64,000 nt of DNA, from assembly GCA_029204225.1 (NCBI GenBank), contig CM055110.1, positions 2,839,349 to 2,903,348 on the forward strand, in the 5' to 3' direction. Origin of the DNA: Diphasiastrum complanatum (lineage: Eukaryota > Streptophyta > Lycopodiopsida > Lycopodiales > Lycopodiaceae). Of this stretch, positions 32,881-43,989 are shown in pieces (positions within the stretch are counted from its first letter, which is position 1; the number at the start of each line of letters is the position of its first letter). Made by a program: the position numbers and the translations under genes. The notes below the pieces were generated by a model. The model was not told where the DNA came from. It saw nothing but the letters and a program-made list of their open reading frames with translations, and searched no databases.

Positions 32881-33710
32881 TGTGAAATTTCACACGAGTG
32901 GGAATGCCCTAACATGTGTGAATGATTTCCTAAGAAAGCTTATGCACTTTTAGATCAATGCTAGATTGAAATCCAAGATCTAGATAGGAAATCTAAGGCA
33001 AAGAGGCAAAGATAGATGCATATGTTGATAATAAAAGTACATAAACTTGCAAAAAACTGGTCCTTGAAAAAATTAAGTAAAATTAAGCTCCTCTCCTCGA
33101 GTAGAGAGAGAATAGAGCTAATTTGGATTCGGATAGAGAGAGAATGTAAAACGAGCAAATCTCGCAATACTCAAATCTGACTCAAAAACTCAACATATAT
33201 TATGATTGGAAAGAGGAGTACATATAAAACTCATGGAGATCCTTCATTGCATCCTAATGGACCCCTAATCCTAGCCTCTTTAATGCTATTGGATGAGTAA
33301 TGCATCCATCTTGTAATTTTATTGGACCCTTCATAAGGATTTCTCAATTTCTATTGGACCCCTTGACCAAAGCCATTACTTTGACTTGATCACTCATTAG
33401 ATTACAATTACACAAGTGTAACAAGCCTATTTACAAGCCTAACTAGCTCGAGATTGCATCATAAACTACTTTTGGCTCAATAGAGGCATTACATATAGAT
33501 GTGGCCAATTTGCCATCTATGCCAATTTTTGGCCCTATCACAACTCTACACCAAGATGCTTCACATAAAAATCTTGTGATATCCCTCAAGTTAACATCAT
33601 AAACTATTTTTGACTTTTTCTACATGTGGGAACATGCTCCACACAAGTGATTTTTTCTCACAAACTAGAAACACAAAATAAGCAAGATAGATTTTTGACA
33701 ATTTTTCACA
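32881..33710 (-). repeat. 3' LTR, C1/C4 family (830 bp)
   Basis: On the minus strand it starts TGTGAAAAATTGTC at 33710 and ends GTGTGAAATTTCACA at 32881. To its right is AGGAG and a short remnant compatible with the copia polyprotein end and polypurine tract, so this is a 3' LTR rather than a solo LTR. It is homologous to the LTRs at 57514 and 6626. No 5-bp duplication was found. Confidence 0.8.
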
Positions 33711-36300
33711 CTCCTCAAAACCTAGCTTGGTAAGATCAAGGAGTTTGTGAAACTTTTTTAGTGTCATTCAGTATATCAGATTGTTATTCACCACTCTCGG
33801 AGATGTTCTAGCGATTTTAACGATTCTCAAGTAGTTATCATTTTCTACCTCGGGTAGTACTGAGTGTTTTGACTTGTGCATTCTCTTCTCGACTTTAGGT
33901 GATTTGGCTCCTATGACGACTCAACTTCAACTAGGCATGCATGTACATTCTTGCTTGAGGTTGGCATGATATTCATCATTCCATCGGTGGTTTCTTGTGT
34001 GTCACGACTAAAAAATTTCCTATCCAACAAGTTCCTAGTGATTGATATGTGTCCTAGGATCACTGTCTTAATGAATACTGATAGCGCCCCTTTTTCGATA
34101 TGATTTGTGAAGTGCGTACGTACCCGAATTCCTTACTTGTGTAGTTTTTTCTAGTTCTCACATTTAGTCATTACTTTCCATTGTACTCATCCTTCCCACT
34201 ACATTCAACGATACTCCCCGTTCCCGTTATAATGTCCTAACCCAACCTTGTTTTAACAGTCATTAAAATTTTATGCCTATCATTGGTCAGTACGCCTTTC
34301 GTAGTATTAGGGGGAGTTTTCGAAACTCACGGTGTAATCCTCACAGTTTTGTTGGTTGAAATTTTGTGTATGGCTTGAATCCTAGCTTACATCATATTAC
34401 TGCATGGGGGAGCCGATGTAAAGATTTAGCTATTCAATTTTCAACATAGGCTCATCAACAAGGGCTGGCAAAACAAAAATTCCCATATAGTTAGTCCCAA
34501 ATATCTTCATATCGTGATCGAAATTACAAGTTTGGTATGATTTCCAGTTCGTTCCATAAAATCTTGTCAAGGGTGAATCCTCCGTACTATTAATCATCCT
34601 TTCCATGCTCATGGGATCGACACACCTTGGGAGTTAGGTGGTCGATTTTTCGCCTCCCAAGGCCCGTGTGTTTCAACAAGTGACTTGGGCATGGTGTTCT
34701 AAGTGCGGAATCTTCACTGTAAAAATGCGTTCTTTCCTAGCCCGGGAGGTGTGTTTCACCCTCGCCAGGTATTAAAACTGCCTCTATGTTTCAAGAGGGT
34801 CGGTTAATTCTTCAGATCATAACATAGTGATACAACAATTCGAAAACTAAAGATTTCCTTTACAACTGACTTTCTACTAAGCCCACTCAGTTTCCATGAC
34901 AACTAGCAATTGAAATTTGCGCACCAAATTCTCAGATTTGAATTTTCACTTCAAGCATCCACCTATGACAGCTAATATGTCCGACTCTATGTCATGCTTC
35001 ATAATGTAAATCTTAGATTTCGATTTTAAGATACATAGCTTGGTGAAAATCGATTAATAGCAACATCATCCATATTTACTATCCAAACAGCATACAATCC
35101 ATTCAGCACATAGTCCCTCTTTACGTAATGCAAATCCCACCTATTACTTGAAAAGAGTGACATAGGTGAAAGATAACTACTACCCGTATTTCATAGACCA
35201 TTTTGGTGTATTTCTTTGCAGGCAATCCATGCAACTTACGTAACGTGGTGGTTCCTTTTGAATATATGCAATTGTAGTGTCAGTAAATAGTCAAGGCCAC
35301 CGAAATTCACATTGAATCCATTTAACAGTAAACAAGTCATGCCATACATCCAATACTCAGAATATCGAGAAGAAAAATACCTCACAGCTCACTGAAAACG
35401 GTCGTTCCCTCCCCTTGACTGCTCTTTCTGTCTATCACTCTTGCAGATCTTTGGTCTTCGAATTTTCTTGACACTTCGATTTATCAGCGGTCTTGCACTC
35501 CCTTGGTGATTGCTCAATGAATTCCTGTATGGGCTATGTTTCTGACTGGCTACACTCCTAATCACAGTTGTTACTCGTCATTCCATAATACATGCATGAA
35601 AGTGTGTTTCTACTCAGCGGACTGGCAATACCCACTGGTTGCTGTGGTAAACAGTGTTGACTTGACTTTGACTGGTGATCATGAGTAGTCTCAGAGTGCT
35701 GAAACAGCGATGGAGGCCCAAATCCTTCCTGACTGGTCGCGCTCCTACTGTCCGCGTTCTGCCTGCTGCCTGGTCTGATGGATGCTCTGGGACGTGTTGC
35801 TCATTTACTTCTATCTCTACTTACTGATGGGCGCGCCTTCACATTACTTCTGTCTCTTCTGTCAGTATTATCAACTGGCTACGTTCCTTTGTTGACTACT
35901 GGCCCTCGTTTCCGTTTCATTGAGACAGCTCTGAATAGTCTCTGAGAATGATCCAAGGAGAGTCATGAAACTACATTCTTATTTGACACGTGCGATTAGG
36001 CTCAGGTGGCTCAGGTCAGGAGCGGTGTGTTGATGTAGCTCAGTGATGAATGATTATAGACTTACTGTTCCACGATCGTCCTCTTGGTCGGATTGGTTGA
36101 ACGGGGTTGGACGGTGATAATACCCATGATAGACCAGCGATGGAGGTCAGATTCGACACGAGTTTTTTTTCCCTAATGATTCGACACGAGTTTGTCCAAC
36201 AAATCGAAATTCAATTTCAATTTCAAAGATTTTTCTTCCCCTTACTTTGGCTTCGATGTTCATGGAATTTATTGCTACTGCTTTCTTGATGCTACAACTG
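33711..36300. other. 2.6 kb without recognisable genes
   Basis: The first about 60 bases are the remains of the copia 3' end belonging to the LTR at 32881-33710. Beyond that I see only short frames, no LTR ends, no conserved polyprotein motif and no tandem repeats. Very old transposon sequence is likely. Confidence 0.4.
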
Positions 36301-36329
36301 TAGAATCGTAGGCTTCAGTGGTCTGGATC

Positions 36330-37260
36330 ACATCATAGAGAGTATGAAGTGTGTTACTTTTGCACTCATTTTGATAATTAATTGGCAAGCCTAGGATAAA
36401 TTGCCACAATGCTAACTTCGAATCGAACAAAGGAAATTTATGTTAGCAGATTCACAGGTTCTTGCATATCAGTATCTAGGGTCTTATTCTTCATTTACAA
36501 TGTATAAACTTTTGATAGTTATCAGATCGATCAACTACTAATTAACTTTTGTTGGGAAGAACTTTCATAAATTTCTCTCAAGTGGATAGTTTAGGAGAGA
36601 ACTCACGCCACCACAAGGATGCTTTACTCCTAAGAAATAGAACTACGGATTTTATTCTATTCTCTTTCGTAAAAGTTTGGAGGTTAGATTAGCTGCTTTA
36701 GCCAATCTTCCACTACTTCCGACTTGTTATCATGCTTAGTTCCAATGAACAACTCAAGTTGAAAGTGTGAGGCTAGTGATTTCGTTTTTGCAACTATTGA
36801 TTCTTTAAAATATTTTGATTAGTTAACTCATTAAGTGTCGTAGTTAATTGTTGATAAATCTGATTCCACCACTAGGAGCACCTCTTGACGTTATTGGACT
36901 ATCTATTCATAGGAAATGGATTAAATTCAGTTGACGGATACGTCTATCTCATCAACTACGTGAATTACATATTGTGACCTACTATCAAATGAAAATTTCC
37001 TAAGAAATGTTAGTAGGTATATTCAATTACTAAACCAAATCTAAGTAAACTTCTATATCTTCATAATAGCTTCAAATCAATGGACCAACGACTTACAATA
37101 TATAAGTCCCCTTTCTAATTCGATGTTATTATCTCAATTCTAGAGGCTAAAAATGAAATAAAAAATACAATCGACTTATTACATCAATAGAAAAAATTGT
37201 AGCCAAAAAGTTGTATTTTTATACCAAAAAGCTAAAAATAAGAACTCCAAACTCCACCTT
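36330..37260 (-). pseudogene. Ruined gypsy Gag
   Basis: Around 36625-36560 the minus strand encodes SKASLWWREFSP and, after a stop, EKFMKVLP. This is the tryptophan pair and following helix typical of plant gypsy Gag (ALxWWxx...TWxEFxxxFxxxF). Upstream pieces (SGRLAKAANLTSKLLRKRIE) fit the same domain. It lies just downstream of a PBS and 5' LTR on the same strand. Many stops; no function expected. Confidence 0.55.
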
Positions 37261-37280
37261 TCGATCCCCCTGCAAGCCTT

Positions 37281-37292
37281 GCTCTGATACCA
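37281..37292 (-). promoter_or_regulatory. Primer binding site of a gypsy element
   Basis: Minus strand TGGTATCAGAGC, two bases after the LTR end, initiator Met-tRNA type. Confidence 0.85.
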
Positions 37293-37294
37293 CT

Positions 37295-37976
37295 TGAAGA
37301 CCAACCAAGGATTGTTGAAAAGTGTGGTGCACGCTAGTTCGCAAAGGCCGATAGTTCAAAGTTTCAGACGACACCATCAGACTATCGTGTTAAATTAGCC
37401 CTATGGAAGCCTAAGAAAAGAGCACCTTGGTTAGAATCATATGTCACAACAGGACCAATCGATTAAACGATGTGTCAATAGGTGTCTGAGACAACCATAG
37501 TTCCAGAATTTGAAGGCGTTGTCATGTGCCAAATCCAAACAAATAGCTATAACAATGAAATCAAAGCTAAGAGCAAAAGAAGTACAAGGCATTCAAGATA
37601 GCATATCCATAAGAAGCTAAAAACAAGTTGTTCTCCATGAAATAACATTAAGGATGAGGAAATGATTACAAAGCATGGAGTAGAATATGGATTCATGTGG
37701 ATAGGGCACATGAGACCTATCAAATGACCATCCCATGGCTCATATTCACAAGGAGGAAGCTAGGAGCTCTCTCATTTGCAAATGAGCCAAAAGATCCTGA
37801 GAATGATGTCTCTTGGCTACTTATAGACAATGCCCAAACTTAACTAAACATAACTGTCTTGAGGGATAGTTAGCCCTTATTAAGCCTTATTTAATGTACT
37901 TTGATGTGTTGGAGAAATCCTATCTCGCTCGTCGTCTACTGTGCGCGTGAGCGTCGCCTCTGTGTATCATGATACA
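37295..37976 (-). repeat. 5' LTR of a gypsy element (G2 family)
   Basis: Runs on the minus strand from TGTATCATGATACA near 37976 to GGTCTTCA at 37295, followed by the PBS. It has a TATA-like TCTATAAGTAG near 37820. It is homologous to 60915-61391 (shared GGATTCATGTGGATAGGGC, TTGCAAATGAGCC, AACTGTCTTGAGGGATAGTTAG), which is the 3' LTR of another copy. Confidence 0.75.
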
Positions 37977-38849
37977 CCATTGATATTTACTTCAGTTTTT
38001 CTATAGAAAATATATTCTTTGCATTGAATATGCATTACCATATGTTTTCAAGTTCTCACAATAACCTAAAAGACCACTTTTTTTACGGAACACATAAATT
38101 ATCAACTGAGTAACCTAATGGAAATCAAGATGTTCTAGTGAATGTATAATATTCCCAATGACCATAAATCCAAATGTTTTAGCTTTTCTTCCCTATAATG
38201 GATCATCTTAGAATTTGACAATTTTGATTCTTTTGAATTCCTTGTCCTAAGCGGACCATACTTTGCAGGAAGATCCACATGAAGATGATAAAGCTTGGGC
38301 ATCATAGAGAAAAAATAAATAAACAAGACGACGACAATAAAATATGATTTTCAAAAAGTTAAATAAGATCCAATATAGTATAAAACTCATCTGAATATAT
38401 GGACATGCCATATTTAGAAATGATGATAAACAAATAAACAAATGTTCATATCTGGAGATGGAGATGGCGACAAGTAAATGTTCCTCTTTGGAGATGGTAG
38501 CAATCACATCTTTGAAGTGATGTTGATTTTTAAAATTTTCACAGTTACTGTTTGTAAATATTATTTTTTAATATATTCCGAATTTTGGGAGACGTTTGAA
38601 CTATGGTTAAGCATAAATTATTTTTTATGTGACTACAATAGTTTGAATGGTTTGCATTAAAAATAGTGTAGGCAGATGCATATAGAAACTATAAAAATGT
38701 TATTTGATTACTTTTATTGATTTGTCTCCCTCGTACGTGTCATTTCTCATGGGGCCCTTTTTTTGTCCATTTTTTTGAATTTTTTAATTGTTGGAATTGA
38801 ATAATGTTTTCTTTTTTTCTTTTTTTCTTTTTTTTTCTTTTTTTTTTTT

Positions 38850-38850
<1 letters not shown>
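37977..38850. other. AT-rich spacer
   Basis: No reliable coding or LTR structure. It ends in a long poly-pyrimidine (T-rich) tract leading into the GA microsatellite. Confidence 0.4.

Positions 38851-38852
<2 letters not shown>

Positions 38853-38946
<94 letters not shown>
38853..38946. repeat. (GA)47 microsatellite
   Basis: 94 bp of uninterrupted GA, preceded by a T/C-rich tract of about 45 bp. The RERERE reading frame across it is an artefact. Confidence 0.97.
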
Positions 38947-38948
<2 letters not shown>

Positions 38949-39128
38949 CTTGATCTTGGTGATTAGCGTTAATGGATTATAGTGTTAGATGTTGAATCAT
39001 AAGCATGTGAATGAATTTGGACTGTGATATCACTCTCATGGGAACGAACATTTGTGTGACATGTTAGAATCATCTTCAGTTCTTGATGCTTTGCAAGTGC
39101 ATAGATCTAGGGTTGAAAGTGGATAGGA
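38947..39128. other. Left flank of the solo LTR
   Basis: Non-coding. Joins to 39792 onward if the solo LTR is removed. Confidence 0.4.
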
Positions 39129-39133
39129 AAACC
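39129..39133. repeat. Target-site duplication of the solo LTR (AAACC)
   Basis: AAACC here and at 39787-39791, immediately flanking the LTR ends. Confidence 0.93.
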
Positions 39134-39786
39134 TGTGAAAAACTCAGATCCAAAAGATGCTAAAGTTTCATAAAGATCTTGGCCATGGAAGTTATGCACA
39201 TCTAGATTGAAAAAATGATAGAAATTGTGATGTTAAGCATACTAAACATCAACTAAACATCAAAATCTGATCATAAGCTTCCACAAACAGAAACTTGCTG
39301 TCCCTGTCCGTACTTCAGAGCCTACAACCTGCATTTCACACGTGTGAAGCCATAGCAACAAAGAAATCACAATTCTAGTGGCTAGAATGCAAGATATGAA
39401 CAAAAAAGTGAGAGAGAAGAAGATGGATCTTCAAAGAGCATAACATTCATTCAATAGAATGAAAATGAGATATGTACATACTCGTGGAGATGGCTATTTA
39501 TAGCAGCCATAGTGCCTCTTGGCCACTTGTCTTATGATAGGCTAAAATTGGGGTCCAATAGGATTCACCCATATACCTAGAAATTTGGTCAAATAGGAAT
39601 GCACCAAATTATGAGCCAATAGAAGAGCTCCACACTCGACCTCCTCTAATTAATGTGACCTCAAAAGTAGTGTACACATACTTTGGGCCTCTACATACAT
39701 GTATGAACCTATCTCTAACTTTTATTTGGCCATAGGCCTACAAAATCTCAAGTTAGGAAAATACTACTAGTTGACAATTTTTCACA
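39134..39786 (-). repeat. Solo LTR of the element F family (653 bp)
   Basis: Minus strand TGTGAAAAATTG...TTTTTCACA, flanked by AAACC duplications, with no PBS or interior. It is the reverse complement of the element F 5' LTR (61465-62117), the same length, with two differences visible by eye (both transitions, F positions about 61776 and 61822). Solo LTRs arise by recombination between the two LTRs of a full element. Confidence 0.95.
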
Positions 39787-39791
39787 AAACC

Positions 39792-41204
39792 TACTATGGT
39801 TTTGATTTCAATTTCAAGAATGATGTTTCAACTATGAATGGAAGTGCTTCTAATGTTTTTGGTGTCATGGAGCTTGTGTGGCTCTAGGAGGAGTCAAGTG
39901 TAAGAAGCAATGGTGGATCTACTTCTTTCAATCTCTCCATAGTTAATAATGATAGACATGATTTGTTTTACTTCTTATCATCAAGAGCTATGATGTTTTT
40001 CATTTGGCCTAGATGAAAAACATCATAGCTTGTGTGGAATATGAAGTTGGAAGCTTGTGTGGCTCCATCATGTTTTTGTGAAGCAACTTTATTTGGTGAT
40101 TATTTTTGTAATAGTTTGACAAATTGTGTCATAAAAGGAAAAGCACCATTAATGTAATGTACTCAAATTCTTTGAGTCCACATGCTTTGTGCATGATCAT
40201 TTCAATGTAAGGACCAAAGAGTATCCTACTTCAATGAAAGGAATAATGGTAGTTTTTTGCTCTTCAAGTAGAGATTGTAGAATCTACATTTTTTTCACTA
40301 AAGAAGTTGTCAATGGTGAAAATATGATCTTTCATAAGTGGAAGACTTGAAAACTTAAAGGGGCACTTTTGGATCAACACCTTATTCAACTCATTGATAT
40401 AGAGGAGTCGAGTCAAGTGCAAGGACAAGGTGAGGGGCCAAGAACTCCAAGAAGACCTTCAATATGTGTGCAAAGTTTCTTGAAGGCAAGGGATTGGCAT
40501 AATCATAGAGAGATCATCAAGATCATGAAGATAGTACCAAGATCTTGGCATACTCAGCTCAAGATCTTCCTTTATTCTCTTGAATTCATTTTGAGAGAGC
40601 ATGATCCAAAACATATCTTATGTTTTATGATGGATCAGTATTAAGTTTTTTAGATTTATTCCTTCTCTCCCTAAATCTCATTGTTAATCTAGATTCATTC
40701 ATGTTGCTATACATTTACTTGCATTGTTGCACAGTCTACAAAAATACACGAGAATCAAAGATAGGTATCAAAGGCAGTCAAACTATCGAGGAAGGTCCAA
40801 CTATCAAAGGAGTATTGAATCTATCGACTATCGATAGGTGCTCAAATGTTCAATTCAAATAACTATCGAATCAAACATTTCAACTCTTGCTATCCTCAAC
40901 TCTAGCCAATGCAACCCTGACTCAAATTGACAAATTGTCAACTGTCTTATTGATGTGTACCACTCTAAATAAAGCTAGTCACCTATACTAGCTAGTTACT
41001 ATGTTGTGCAATTTTTTAGACAATGATAGTAGCCATGATCACCACCTATCTGAATAGTGACAACCATGATCACCGCCAAGATCCACCTCAGACGACATAA
41101 GCTCAACGTCTTTACACATTTGTAGATATGTTTATAATCATCAAATAGTCTAGAGCTTGATGATGTTGTATCAAGCAAAAGTCTTATCAGAATCCATATG
41201 ATCG
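39792..41204 (+). other. Host sequence of the solo LTR: old repeat, no clear gene
   Basis: The flank reads on from 39128. A 91-residue frame at 40369-40644 (MDQHLIQLIDIEESS...) has no family resemblance that I can name. Word content resembles the non-coding LTR-element interior at 2352-4187, so this may be a relative of that element. Confidence 0.4.
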
Positions 41205-41420
41205 ATTATGTAAACAAACACAAAGTCTAATGACTATTAGTTGCAAAAATAAACGTTAGACAATTCAAACAAGAGAGTAGCATCAGACAGAATGATAAGG
41301 CAGAGTAGTATAAAATACACACTGACATTATTTTGAATGTAATAAGACAATGAATTGATACAAAAATCAAAGAATACAAGTCAAATGATATGACGAGCAC
41401 AAGATGTACTCAAAACTAAC
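41205..41420. repeat. Dispersed repeat R1, copy 2
   Basis: Homologous to 30355-30605. It ends at AACTCATGCAG, where copia A gag sequence begins. Confidence 0.75.
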
Positions 41421-41940
41421 TCATGCAGATTGAAGATTGTGAAAGGAGCCATGCAGCATGGGAAAGACTAAAGCAGAACTATGAAGTGAGGACTGTCGCT
41501 TCAGTGATGCATCTTTACAATCAGCTGTAATCCATACGATGGGATGGCAACCAGTTGGATCAGCACATTGAGAAGATCAGAACGATCTTCGCTCAACTCG
41601 TTGCATCAGGACAAGAACACTAGGTCTTAGCACCACAACAGATGATGTACTTCATGAAATCTCTACCTGCGTCCTATCAGTCGTTGAGAATGTTCATACT
41701 GAGTCTACCAGATATGACATTCGACAAAGCAGTCAGTCTTGTCAAAAGACATGACACGAAGCGAAACGAAAAGAAAACGAAAGAAAATAATTCGTGCTAC
41801 CAGCTGACAGCTCAACGAGTGTGGTGTCTTGTATTCCATGCTTAACTGAAAGAGTTAGCAATAACAAAGAATAACTAACTAGTTGATTAGCGTTAACTAC
41901 TCTTGTAATTCTCTGTTTAGCTATCTTCAGAATCAAGTAG
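41421..41940 (+). mobile_element. Deleted copia A fragment: gag joined to LTR
   Basis: 41421-41745 matches copia A gag (MQIEDCE.SHA.WERLKQ; compare 13365-13680). At about 41745 it jumps to ACACGAAGCGAAACGAAAAG, which is LTR sequence (compare 17325-17490), so some 3.7 kb of interior has been deleted. One frame (41642-41845) therefore reads from gag into the LTR. Confidence 0.85.
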
Positions 41941-42110
41941 AATCAACCGAGTCATTTGACTACATCGGGGGATTTTTGCTTTGCTCAATTTTTTTCCAAA
42001 TCGTATCAAATCCTATACGTAGTACAGAACCATCCCATGTCTTGAATCAAGTGGACGAAGATGCATTCATGACCAACCATCAGAAAGCATCAAATGACAT
42101 TTTCTAGTTC

Positions 42111-43270
42111 TATTGACAAATCCCCTGCTCCAGAGGATCTGTTGTTTCTTCGATTCTTTTGGCTCTTTTTCAGAATCATTTCTGCCTGTTACCAGGCTCA
42201 AAGGCATTTGTTAGATGGTTGCTTGATATTACGATGCCAAACCAGGGAGAAGGAGACAGGTAGACATTGTAGTATAGATTTTCTTTGTCCTGCCTATCAG
42301 AGGACTACTCAGGGTCGTCACTCTTGAACGCACTTACATTCCACATAGAGATGCAAACCAAGAACGCTCATTCACAGATCAACATGCAAACCAATGAACG
42401 TTCAATGAATTTCTATAGCTACCTACCCTTAAAAAATGAACTGAATCAGATCCTACACTACTGAACTTGCATAAATCCATAGAACAAGAAGCAAGAAATT
42501 AATCTATAGCATGTTAGAAGTCCAAGAATCAAGAAACCAACCAGTCTATTGATTTTTGGACATCCCAAGAACATCAAGAACTGGATTGTACAGAGATATG
42601 CAAGAATCACACCACAGATCCAGCCTATTTAGTTTACCTGAATGTTGGTTACTACATTAATCCACAAGAAAGCAAGAAAGCTAATCCACTCTACAAAGCA
42701 GCAAATCTAATCCATTCTACAGTCCACAACCACACACAAAAGGAAGGAAGGGCAAGATCATAAATGCATCACTCAAGAAACAAGCATGATCAAGGAGCTC
42801 AATGGTTGCACCAAACTCGTGAAGGCTCTTCTCATTTCAGCATGGAGTTGATACAAATCACAAAAAGCTCCTCTACACAAAGAGGGAGTCTCTTAAATAA
42901 GCAAGAGAGCTACTTAGGTGGCATCCTGGTGGAATTTTCACATTTCACAAATTACAAGTGGAATAATGCTCTCCACTAGAGGTCACCATCAAAAGGTGGC
43001 TCACTCTACTTTCTTTAAGAGGGGTCTACTTGCATTTATTACATTTGCCTAGAAATACTAGTTCCTACATGGTCATTCCATCTTTCGGGATTCACCGTGA
43101 GGCTTACACAGTTCTTACTTGTCATTACTAACTAGTGTTCCTCGGCTCTCATACTCGGCTCTCAGTCTTCATTAGTCTCGTCTTCTCAGAGACCTCCTCG
43201 GTCTAAGGTGAGAGGTGCTCTTGAGTTGCTCTGTTTGAGTATCTTGGGGATTCGACAGAATCAGCCAACA
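42111..43270 (-). repeat. 3' LTR of E3 (1,160 bp)
   Basis: Minus strand TGTTGGCTGATTCTGTC at 43270 to ...TTTGTCAATA at 42111 (terminal CA mutated). A TTTATTTAAG promoter-like element lies near 42900. Other copies: 50492-51557 (-), 51791-52890 (+) and 54052-54319 (+, partial). It is about 94 bp longer than the 50492 copy because of an indel near 42434-42530. Confidence 0.88.
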
Positions 43271-43284
43271 TCATCCCACCCCTA
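43271..43284 (-). promoter_or_regulatory. Polypurine tract of E3
   Basis: Minus strand AGGGGTGGGATGA directly before the LTR start TGTTGG. Confidence 0.8.
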
Positions 43285-43989
43285 ATGTATTGTAGGACCC
43301 ACTGCAACTCATATTGGACGATGTCGCTCTACTTTGCATTGGCATCTTTGATCGTCACTTGGAAAATCATAGATCCTCGTTCGCTTACATAAAACCAAGT
43401 GCTTATTGTCGCCAATCTTTATCACAAAAACTGTTTTTCACAAATTGCCACAGTTTAACCAGAATGTCTTATTGTTATAAGTGGTTGACATTCTCAAAAT
43501 TGGAGAGCTCTCAACAGCTTCACAACTTTTATGCTCAAGTGCTTTCCATGTCTCTCTTTGTTTGTCACTTGTATCTGCTAGTGATGGTTTCATCTTTGGT
43601 TTCTAGGCAGATTCTATCTTTTGGGAGGTCTGTATCCTCCATTTGCTTTTCTGGGTGTTTCCGTGGTCCTTCCCTCAGTTGAAGTTCTAGTCTCAAGGAA
43701 AACCTTTGATCTGCAGGTTGCACCAACTTTGGTTATCAGTCTCAAGGGGATGGATTCATCAAAAATTGGTGGTAGGAACAGATTTGGATGGACAGTTCGC
43801 TAACGGTAAGGAAACGTGATGAAGGCTTGGTGAAAAGATGAAGGAACTGATAGTTCTACAGTTGCAGCCTTGGACCCTTGCAATGTCGAGCTTTGACCAC
43901 CACTTGCTTAGTGAGAAGCTCACTTTATTTGCAGGTTCACGTTGTCTTCATCTTTCTTTTTTCTGCAGCTCTTTCTTTTGATCCGCTAC

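Noticed and set aside
32881-33710. Solo LTR call
   Set aside because: The right flank looks like a polypurine tract and the copia polyprotein end, and the 5-bp flanks differ, so it is better read as a 3' LTR.
33711-36300. Possible host gene in the quiet 2.6-kb interval
   Set aside because: Only short frames, no splice-like exon series with conserved protein motifs; reported as featureless.
38788-38982. 64-residue open frame with a long RERERE repeat
   Set aside because: It is a translation of the GA microsatellite; the same applies to the minus-strand frame over the CT run at 23361-23555.
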